A DNA stretch of 64,000 nt, from NCBI GenBank assembly GCA_027621505.1, contig JAQCBK010000002.1, forward strand, positions 1 to 64,000. Reading direction: 5' to 3'. The notes under the pieces are model-generated. The model did no database searches, was not told the origin of the DNA, and was given only the letters and a program-made list of their open reading frames with translations. This stretch comes from Bacteroidota bacterium (GTDB lineage Bacteria; Bacteroidota; Bacteroidia; Flavobacteriales; Flavobacteriaceae). Position 1 is the first letter of the stretch. Each line of letters opens with the position of its first letter. Shown here in pieces: positions 7,981-14,270 of this stretch. Both the position numbers and the translations under genes were made by a program.

Positions 7981-9131
7981 TGTTTTTTCTTAAGGGTGAT
8001 CTCAAAGGTAGTCCCCTTTCCCAATACGGAGGATTTGACCCCTATTTTACCTTTGTGATAGTCAACAATGATTCTTTTTGCCAGCGATAAACCCAAACCC
8101 CAACCTCTTTTTTTGGAGGTATAACCAGGGCTAAAAATTTTTTTAAATTTTTCTTTTCCTATACCAGAGCCTGTATCACTAATTTCGATACTGATCGTCT
8201 GCACCCCCTCTAAAAGCTTTAAAGTGATGATTCCTTTGCCTTTCATGGCATCCATTCCGTTTTTGATTAAGTTTTCCAACGTCCAACTGAAAAGTTGAGG
8301 ATTCAAAGGAATGAGGATTTTCTTTTGGGGGAGTTTGCTTTTAAAGGCAATCAAGTCAGAGCTCCGTTTTTCTAGGTATTGTAGTGTTTTTTGCGTTTCG
8401 CCAATAATATCTGCAAGCTGTAATTCGGGCAGTGAGCCCACTTTAGAGAAACGATCTGTGATCACTTGCAATCGTTCGATATCCTTTTCCATTTCATTCA
8501 GCGGTTCACTTTTCTCTTCTTTTTCTTTAAGCAAAGTGATCCAACCAATCATAGAAGAAAGAGGGGTTCCAATTTGATGGGCCGTCTCTTTGGCCATCGC
8601 TGCCCATAGTCGGTTTTGCTCGGAAATTTTTGAGGTCTTAAAAACAAAATACAACACCGCTCCAAATAGAAAAATAATCAACAACAAGGCCAGTGGATAA
8701 TACTGAAGTTTTTTGAGAAGAATGGAGTCCCCATAATACAATTTTTGATTGATATTCGACAAACTGTCTTGATAACGAATCAAAATGGGTTGGTTTTCTC
8801 TCTTTATTTTATTCAATTGACTATAGATCACAAGTGAGTCTTCCTGTTCGGGGTCCCAGTCAATGTTTTTGAACCCAATAATTTTACCCTTTTCATCCAC
8901 ATGGATCATTGGATTGATCCAAGTTTGTTTGAGAATCTGAAAGGTGAGATTGTTGACCGTACTGTTTTCAATTAATTCTTGTTGGGCCATGCCCCACAAT
9001 TCCATTTTAGTACGTTCTTCCTTTTTGAGATTTTGAAATAAAACATTGGTGTTCCATAAAATCAGCGCCACAATAACAAAGGCACCAACAAGCCAACTGT
9101 TTTCTTTGTTTTTTTTGATGAAAGACAGCAC
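7977..9131 (-). CDS. Sensor histidine kinase, orphan
   Basis: A 384-residue membrane sensor. Two transmembrane segments (about 13-32 and 145-165) enclose a roughly 110-residue periplasmic sensor region. The HisKA helix carries the phospho-acceptor in KETAHQIGTPL (His185). The ATP-binding domain has the N box ENLIKNGMDAM (286-296), G1 DTGSGIG (319-325) and G2 RGWGLGLSLAKRI. No HAMP domain is evident between the second membrane segment and the HisKA helix. No response regulator is adjacent on either strand, so its partner must be encoded elsewhere. Confidence 0.92.
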   Translation of the reverse strand: MLSFIKKNKENSWLVGAFVIVALILWNTNVLFQNLKKEERTKMELWGMAQQELIENSTVNNLTFQILKQTWINPMIHVDEKGKIIGFKNIDWDPEQEDSLVIYSQLNKIKRENQPILIRYQDSLSNINQKLYYGDSILLKKLQYYPLALLLIIFLFGAVLYFVFKTSKISEQNRLWAAMAKETAHQIGTPLSSMIGWITLLKEKEEKSEPLNEMEKDIERLQVITDRFSKVGSLPELQLADIIGETQKTLQYLEKRSSDLIAFKSKLPQKKILIPLNPQLFSWTLENLIKNGMDAMKGKGIITLKLLEGVQTISIEISDTGSGIGKEKFKKIFSPGYTSKKRGWGLGLSLAKRIIVDYHKGKIGVKSSVLGKGTTFEITLKKKH

Positions 9132-9210
9132 TTTAATGCAGAATTTGATAACACTAAGATACTGTAAATAAAAGAAAAGCGTTCTGTGGACGAGCGGCCA
9201 AAACTTTTTT

Positions 9211-9218
9211 TAAATTTG
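9211..9218 (+). promoter_or_regulatory. -7 box upstream of the DUF3127 gene
   Basis: TAAATTTG matches TAnnTTTG and lies 20 bases before the ATG at 9239. No TTG element is visible upstream. Confidence 0.5.
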
Positions 9219-9238
9219 TTAAATACATAAAATTCAAA

Positions 9239-9613
9239 ATGGAAGTATCTGGAAAAATTAAATGGTTGGATGAAACCAAAACCTATGGCAACAATGGTTT
9301 CCGAAAGAGAGAGGTGGTTGTCACTACCGAGGAACAGTACCCACAACATATTTTGGTTGAGTTTGTTCAGGACAAATGCGATTTGCTCAATGCTTTTCAA
9401 ATCGGACAAAATGTAAAAATTGGGATCAATTTGAGGGGAAGGGAATGGGTAAATCCACAAGGAGAAACCAAATATTTCAATTCCATTCAAGGATGGCGCA
9501 TTGAAGCGGTTGGCAGTTCAGTGGATTCGGAAATGCCTCCCATGCCGCCGCCGCCGGCTTTTGAACCGGCTGAGGGGGATTCCGACGGCCCAGATGATGA
9601 CTTACCCTTTTAG
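9239..9613 (+). CDS. DUF3127 domain protein
   Basis: A 124-residue protein whose first 95 residues form the compact DUF3127 domain: MEVSGKIKWL at the start, then TTEEQYPQHILVEF and VNPQGETKYFNSIQGWRIE. The fold looks OB-like and the family is sometimes compared with single-stranded DNA-binding proteins. The tail from about residue 97 is proline-rich, then acidic, ending in DDDLPF. That ending closely resembles the acidic, partner-binding tip of SSB proteins. A nucleic-acid role is plausible but unproven. Its 3' end overlaps the convergent tag gene by 12 bases, so the acidic tail codons are shared with the end of tag. Confidence 0.85.
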   Translation: MEVSGKIKWLDETKTYGNNGFRKREVVVTTEEQYPQHILVEFVQDKCDLLNAFQIGQNVKIGINLRGREWVNPQGETKYFNSIQGWRIEAVGSSVDSEMPPMPPPPAFEPAEGDSDGPDDDLPF

Positions 9614-10189
9614 TAATCCACCCAATTCCCTGAATCGGTAACAATCCACCAAATGATCATTCACCATCCCGGTAGCTTGCATGTGGGCATATACCACCGT
9701 AGGGCCTACAAACTGAAACCCCTTTTGTTTTAAGTCTTTACTAATGGTGATGGACAGCGGGGTTTTAGACGGGATCTCCTTTAAATTTTTAAATCGATTT
9801 TTTAATGGGTTTCCTTCCACAAACCCCCATATGTACTCGGAAAAGGAACCGTAGGTTTCGCGAACGGTCATGTATTGGCGCGCATTGTTTAGGGTTGCCC
9901 TGATTTTTTGTTGATTTCTGATGATCCCTTTATTTTCTATTAGGGCTTTAATTTTTTGATCCCCATAGCCTGCGATTTTTTCAAAATCAAATCCATCAAA
10001 AGCGGCTCTAAAGTTTTCTCTTTTTCGCAATATGGTAATCCAACTCAATCCGGCTTGGAAAGTTTCTAATGTCAGAAACTCGAATAATTTATGATCGTCA
10101 TATACAGGGACGCCCCATTCCAAATCGTGGTAATGTTTGTACAAGGGGTCACCCTCACACCATGGACAGCGTTTTTTTAAAATTTTCAT
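9602..10189 (-). CDS. tag: DNA-3-methyladenine glycosylase I
   Basis: Removes 3-methyladenine from alkylated DNA as the first step of base excision repair. The 195 residues match the family. The zinc-site motif RCPWCEGDPLYKHYHDLEWG is at the start. The FEFLTLETFQAGLSWITIL substrate pocket helix follows. The second half of the zinc site is in YAHMQATGMVNDHLVDCYR near the C terminus. The gene is downstream of the tsf terminator and has no clear promoter of its own. Its 3' end overlaps DUF3127. Confidence 0.95.
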   Translation of the reverse strand: MKILKKRCPWCEGDPLYKHYHDLEWGVPVYDDHKLFEFLTLETFQAGLSWITILRKRENFRAAFDGFDFEKIAGYGDQKIKALIENKGIIRNQQKIRATLNNARQYMTVRETYGSFSEYIWGFVEGNPLKNRFKNLKEIPSKTPLSITISKDLKQKGFQFVGPTVVYAHMQATGMVNDHLVDCYRFRELGGLLKG

Positions 10190-10210
10190 AATTCCAAGTT
10201 AAGTTTTTTC

Positions 10211-10242
10211 AAAAAAAAAGCACCTCCTAAGGAAGTGCTTTA
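10211..10242 (-). terminator. Rho-independent terminator of the rplM-tsf operon
   Basis: On the reverse strand a perfect 7 bp stem AAAGCAC/GTGCTTT (outer arms 10235-10241 and 10217-10223) is extended by TTCC/GGAG around a TAA loop. It is followed by a run of nine T. It lies 20 bases past the tsf stop. Confidence 0.9.
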
Positions 10243-10261
10243 CAGTATGGGCAAATATTGA

Positions 10262-11083
10262 TCAGCCCAAAGCGATGCGTTCAAAACTGGTGACGACCAA
10301 ATCTGGGTCAGCAGATTTAACATAATCGGCGACTGAGATTTTACCATCTTTGATGTAGTCCTGATTGACCAGAGTGTTGTCTTTGAAGAAACGTTTGATC
10401 TTTCCTTTGGCGATGTTGTCCAACATGGCTTCGGGCTTGCCTTCCTGACGCAATTGGTCTTTGGCAATCTCTATTTCTTTTTCTACTACAGAGGCATCCA
10501 CTCCTTCCTCATTCAGTGCGATGGGATTCATAGCAGCGGCCTGCATGGCCACATTTTTCGCAACTTCAGCGGCGTTTTCTACGATTCCAGAGAGGCCGAC
10601 CAAGGTGGCGATTTTATTTCCAGCATGAATGTAGGAACCCACATAGGGAGCTGTCAATTTGCTAAAACCTCCGATCTCAATTTTTTCTCCGATGACTCCG
10701 GTTTGTTCAGTCAATTTGTCGGCAACGGTCATCCCTTGAAATTCACTGGACAAAAAAGCTTCCTTGGTGTCAAAGGCAAGGGCATGGTCAGCCAATGCGT
10801 GTGCCAATTCCAGATAGGAATCGTTTTTGGCAACAAAATCTGTTTCACAATTGACGGACACCAAAACCCCGGCAGTATGATCTCCGTTTACTTTGGCCAA
10901 TGCTGCCCCTTCAGAGGAGGCTCGATCAGCGCGATTGGCAGCTACTTTTTGACCTTTTTTTCTGAGGATTTCAATGGCTTTATCAAAATCACCTTCAGAC
11001 TCAACCAAGGCTTTTTTGCAATCCATCATCCCTGCACCTGTGGTCTGACGTAATTTATTTACTTCTGATGCTGTTATTTTCAT
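10262..11083 (-). CDS. tsf: Elongation factor Ts
   Basis: Guanine-nucleotide exchange factor for EF-Tu. The 273 residues show the N-terminal UBA-like domain with LRQTTGAGMMDCKKAL and the EF-Tu contact motif NCETDFVAKN (about 78-87). The dimerisation-type core and the terminal PDLVVTSFERIALG follow. It is the last gene of the rplM-rpsI-rpsB-tsf operon, 19 bases after rpsB, and ends at an intrinsic terminator. Confidence 0.97.
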   Translation of the reverse strand: MKITASEVNKLRQTTGAGMMDCKKALVESEGDFDKAIEILRKKGQKVAANRADRASSEGAALAKVNGDHTAGVLVSVNCETDFVAKNDSYLELAHALADHALAFDTKEAFLSSEFQGMTVADKLTEQTGVIGEKIEIGGFSKLTAPYVGSYIHAGNKIATLVGLSGIVENAAEVAKNVAMQAAAMNPIALNEEGVDASVVEKEIEIAKDQLRQEGKPEAMLDNIAKGKIKRFFKDNTLVNQDYIKDGKISVADYVKSADPDLVVTSFERIALG

Positions 11084-11102
11084 GCTTTGTTCTATAGGTT
11101 AA

Positions 11103-11987
11103 TTATTCTTCTTTATTATCCTCATCGGTAGGTTCTTCTTGAACTGCCTCAGCTTGCACATCGTATGATTCTTTCTGGGGTTCTTCAACCGTAGGGGTTT
11201 TTTCTACAGCATCAGCATCAGGCGCTTCCTCAATGGCTTCCAAGGTTTCGGAATCTGCAGCACCTTCTGTTTCTAATTGCTCGATATCTTCTTTTTCTTT
11301 TTTGCGCTCTTGGAGTCCTTCGGCTATGGCTTCCACCACCAATGAGGTAATCTTATCAATGGACTTGGTCGCATCATCATTAGCAGGGATCACAAAATCC
11401 ACCTCTCTGGGGTCGGAGTTGGTATCTACCATTGCAAAAATGGGGATCTTTAATTTTTGAGCCTCTTTGATGGCGATGTGTTCTCTTTTTGTATCAACGA
11501 CAAAAAGGGCTCCAGGGAGCCGGGTCATATCGTTGATAGAACCGAGGTTTTTTTCGAGCTTGGCTCTGAGTCGGTCCACTTGAAGTTTTTCTTTTTTGGA
11601 GAGGGTTTCGAAGGTGCCATCTTTTTTCATGCGGTCGATGGCAGCCATTTTCTTAACGGCTTTACGAATGGTAACAAAGTTGGTCAACATACCCCCAGGC
11701 CATCGCTCAGTAATGTAGGGCATTTTTACTTTCTGTGCCGACTCCGCCACAATGTCTTTGGCTTGTTTTTTGGTCGCTACAAAAAGAATTTTTCGGCCAG
11801 AGGAGGCGATTTTTTTTAAAGCTTCGGAGGCTTCTTCAATTTTAGCCACCGTTTTGTAGAGGCTGATGATGTGAATTCCGTTTCGCTCCATATAGATGTA
11901 GGGAGCCATATTGGGATTCCATTTACGAGTAAGGTGTCCAAAATGGACGCCTGCTGAAAGCAGGTCTTTTACATTGGTTTGTGCCAT
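11103..11987 (-). CDS. rpsB: 30S ribosomal protein S2 with acidic C-terminal extension
   Basis: Small-subunit protein needed for S1 binding and initiation. The core opens with DLLSAGVHFGHLTRKWNPNM and contains LFVVDTKREHIAIKEA and AMVDTNSDP, as expected. The protein is 294 residues. After about residue 230 comes a roughly 60-residue tail dominated by Glu, Asp and Ala that ends in EDNKEE. Such acidic tails occur in Bacteroidota S2 but vary in length. The gene is preceded by a 133-base spacer with two hairpins that may have regulatory function. Confidence 0.96.
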   Translation of the reverse strand: MAQTNVKDLLSAGVHFGHLTRKWNPNMAPYIYMERNGIHIISLYKTVAKIEEASEALKKIASSGRKILFVATKKQAKDIVAESAQKVKMPYITERWPGGMLTNFVTIRKAVKKMAAIDRMKKDGTFETLSKKEKLQVDRLRAKLEKNLGSINDMTRLPGALFVVDTKREHIAIKEAQKLKIPIFAMVDTNSDPREVDFVIPANDDATKSIDKITSLVVEAIAEGLQERKKEKEDIEQLETEGAADSETLEAIEEAPDADAVEKTPTVEEPQKESYDVQAEAVQEEPTDEDNKEE

Positions 11988-12120
11988 AGTTTTAGTTTAC
12001 GTTCTCTTGATAGTAGCAATAAACCTTTGGGTTTATTTAGATGCTAAACTGGTTCCCGCCTTGGCGGTTCAAGCAACAGGTTAAAATTAAATAAATGAAC
12101 TTATCAACGCTGTTAGGCGA
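11988..12120 (-). promoter_or_regulatory. Structured spacer between rpsI and rpsB
   Basis: This is the only sizeable gap in the ribosomal operon. It holds a strong hairpin, AATAAACC/GGTTTATT (12018-12025 with 12030-12037, loop TTTG), and a short CCGC/GCGG hairpin near 12057-12068. No T-run follows, so it is not a simple terminator. Position alone suggests an autoregulatory S2 leader or an RNA-processing site. This is inference. Confidence 0.4.
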
Positions 12121-12507
12121 TTAACGCTTAGAGAATTGATATTTTTTTCTTGCCTTTTTCTGACCAAATTTCTTGCGCTCAACCATTCTGGGGTCGCGGG
12201 TCAATAAACCTTCTGGTTTAAGAACCGTTCTATTTTCCTCATCGATTTTGCACAAAGCTCTGGAAATTGCAAGTCGCACCGCTTCCGCCTGACCATTATA
12301 GCCACCGCCTTTTACGGTCACTTTCAGGTCATAATTGCCTTCATTTTCAGTCAAGGCAAGGGGTTGGGTGATTTTGTATTGTAATGTTGCCGTAGGAAAA
12401 AAATCAGTATAATTTTTTTTATTAACCATGATGGCTCCTTTTCCTTTAGAGAGGTAAAGACGGGCAACAGAGGTTTTTCTTCTACCGATAGTATGAATAA
12501 CTTCCAT
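12121..12507 (-). CDS. rpsI: 30S ribosomal protein S9
   Basis: The 128-residue S9 protein, whose basic C-terminal tail reaches the P-site tRNA anticodon. Family marks are IGRRKTSVARLYL at the start, GGGYNGQAEAVRLAISRAL in the middle and the final RKKYQFSKR. The start codon directly abuts the rplM stop, consistent with the conserved rplM-rpsI pair. Confidence 0.98.
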   Translation of the reverse strand: MEVIHTIGRRKTSVARLYLSKGKGAIMVNKKNYTDFFPTATLQYKITQPLALTENEGNYDLKVTVKGGGYNGQAEAVRLAISRALCKIDEENRTVLKPEGLLTRDPRMVERKKFGQKKARKKYQFSKR

Positions 12508-12969
12508 TTATATGTGTTCTTTGATATTAATGGTCTTTGGTTTTTGTGCTTCGTGGCTGTGTTCGCTACCTACAAATACTTTTAGGTTTCTAAACAATGC
12601 GGCTCCCAATTTGTTTTTAGGCAACATGCCTCTAACGGCGTTTTCGATCAAACGCTCTGGGCCTTTGGCACTCAACTGCTCTGCATTGAGTGACCTTTGA
12701 CCTCCTGGATATCCCGTATGGCGAATGTATTGTTTTTGCTTCCATTTGTTCCCTGACAGGCTTACTTTATCGGCGTTGATTACAATAACATTATCTCCAC
12801 AATCCACATGGGGAGTGTAGTTGGTTTTGTGTTTTCCTCGAATGTGTAGCGCTACGATAGAAGCTACCCGTCCAAGAGGAATACTGTCAGCATCAACCAA
12901 AACCCACTGCTTGTCCACAGTTTTGGCATTGGCTGAAATGGTTTTATAACTCAGTGTATCCACGATCAT
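12508..12969 (-). CDS. rplM: 50S ribosomal protein L13
   Basis: Early-assembly large-subunit protein, 153 residues. Family marks are DTLSYKT at the start, WVLVDADSIPLGRVAS, GDNVIVINADKVSLSGNKW and AVRGMLPKNKLG. The ATG at 12969 is followed by ATC GTG GAT; some homologues begin at the valine-aspartate, so the first two residues are less certain. It is the first gene of the operon, with a promoter 29 bases upstream. Confidence 0.97.
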   Translation of the reverse strand: MIVDTLSYKTISANAKTVDKQWVLVDADSIPLGRVASIVALHIRGKHKTNYTPHVDCGDNVIVINADKVSLSGNKWKQKQYIRHTGYPGGQRSLNAEQLSAKGPERLIENAVRGMLPKNKLGAALFRNLKVFVGSEHSHEAQKPKTINIKEHI

Positions 12970-12997
12970 ATAATTTAAAATCCCTCCAAAAGGGGTG

Positions 12998-13005
12998 CAA
13001 ATCTA
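12998..13005 (-). promoter_or_regulatory. -7 box of the rplM-rpsI-rpsB-tsf operon
   Basis: On the reverse strand TAGATTTG matches TAnnTTTG. The short leader after it can form a CCC/GGG hairpin (roughly 12981-12996), a position where L13 autoregulatory leaders have been described in Bacteroidia. I cannot verify a match to that motif. Confidence 0.6.
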
Positions 13006-13116
13006 CCATTTTTCCGTTTTCTTTAAAAATATTTTCCTCCTTTTTATTAATCTTCATTTGTTTTTCAAATTTTAATTACCTTAAAGGTTAATAAGTCCCC
13101 ATAAAATGAACCTACT

Positions 13117-14211
13117 ATGTTTATTCAAATTTACCGCAAGGGGAGTATCCCTTTCGATTTTTCGCCCTTTTCCACTATTATTTTTTTGCTTAATCTAAAA
13201 CAATGCAGCCTTGAAAGCTTGATTTGTTTTGGGTTATTCCTTTTGGTGACATCACTATCCCCCGCTCAAATGATCCCAAAGCCTGATCAAGCACCCGAAA
13301 GAACACTGATTATTTCTGGGGGTGGATCACGCGTCGCATGGGCAGCAGGTTTTGCAAAGGCACTAACGGAATCAGGAAAATCCTACAAGACCGTGGGGGG
13401 AACCAGTGCCGGAGCTTTGATCATGTCATCAGTAGCCTTGAATCAATTCGATGAACTGGAACGACTTTTTGATACCATCAGTAACTCCAATGTGTACAAC
13501 AAAAACCCAATCAACAAAAAAGGGCGTATTAAAGTCTTAAAAACCATTTGGCGGACAATATGGGGCAAGTCTTCGGTGGGAGAAAATAAAAGCTTGCGTA
13601 AAACCTTGGAGTCAATTTTTTCACCCTTGGATTATCTCAAAATTCAAGAGCAGCAAAAAACTGTTTTTTGCCTAGCCACCAGCCTGAATACTTCCAATAA
13701 AATCATTAAATCCTCTGACAACACTTCTTATAGGGATTTGCTGGATTGGATCTGGGCCTCTGCCTCGGTTCCCGTACTGACTGCTCCGGTCGAAAAGGAC
13801 GTACAAAGCTGGGTCGATGGTGGCTTGTTGGACAACGTTCCCATAGATGAAGGGCTGTTTGACAACCCAAAAGAAATCGATGTGATTGTTCTTTTCCCTG
13901 AAGAAAAGCCCTATTGGGAATCGCAACTTAAAATACCAAGGATCAGTTTGAGAGCGATCAACATTATGGTTTATGAAAGTTTTAGGGGGAGTATTCAATT
14001 GGGGAAATTGATGGCACAAATGAAAAAGGGAGGGCGACTGAATATTTATTATATGTCCGAAGACGATGCAGATTTTATCGGTAATGTTTATTCTTTTGAT
14101 AAAAAAATATTGTCTCCTTCTTTTAAAAAAGGATACCATGCCTTTTTTAACAAGACCATGACTTTAAGGACGTATATCATAGATGGATTGGGCAATGTTG
14201 TTCAGGAATGA
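13117..14211 (+). CDS. Patatin-like phospholipase, probably exported
   Basis: Acyl hydrolase of the patatin family, 364 residues. The oxyanion loop GGGSR (about 67-71), the nucleophile elbow GTSAG (about 92-96) and the catalytic aspartate in WVDGGLLDNVP are all present, giving the Ser-Asp dyad. A hydrophobic segment at about 35-50 ending LSPAQ looks like a signal peptide, but about 33 residues precede it. The true start may therefore be an unusual codon further in; no internal ATG fits. It stands alone on the forward strand between the ribosomal operon and polA. Confidence 0.85.
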   Translation: MFIQIYRKGSIPFDFSPFSTIIFLLNLKQCSLESLICFGLFLLVTSLSPAQMIPKPDQAPERTLIISGGGSRVAWAAGFAKALTESGKSYKTVGGTSAGALIMSSVALNQFDELERLFDTISNSNVYNKNPINKKGRIKVLKTIWRTIWGKSSVGENKSLRKTLESIFSPLDYLKIQEQQKTVFCLATSLNTSNKIIKSSDNTSYRDLLDWIWASASVPVLTAPVEKDVQSWVDGGLLDNVPIDEGLFDNPKEIDVIVLFPEEKPYWESQLKIPRISLRAINIMVYESFRGSIQLGKLMAQMKKGGRLNIYYMSEDDADFIGNVYSFDKKILSPSFKKGYHAFFNKTMTLRTYIIDGLGNVVQE

Positions 14212-14270
14212 AAATTCATGACCACCCTAGCTTGAGTGAGCTTTTTTGCTTGTGTTAAAACAATTGTAAT

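Noticed and set aside
12109..12117. The 9-mer GCTGTTAGG shared by the rpsB spacer and, on the other strand, the element near 51930
   Set aside because: A single short match without shared flanking sequence is expected by chance in this window.
13106..13198. 30-codon frame MNLLCLFKFTARG upstream of and overlapping the patatin gene
   Set aside because: It overlaps the patatin reading frame in another phase and has no supporting context; it is likely chance.
14229..14247. Short GCTT/GAGC hairpin followed by six T between patatin and polA
   Set aside because: The stem is only four pairs including a wobble, too weak to call a terminator.
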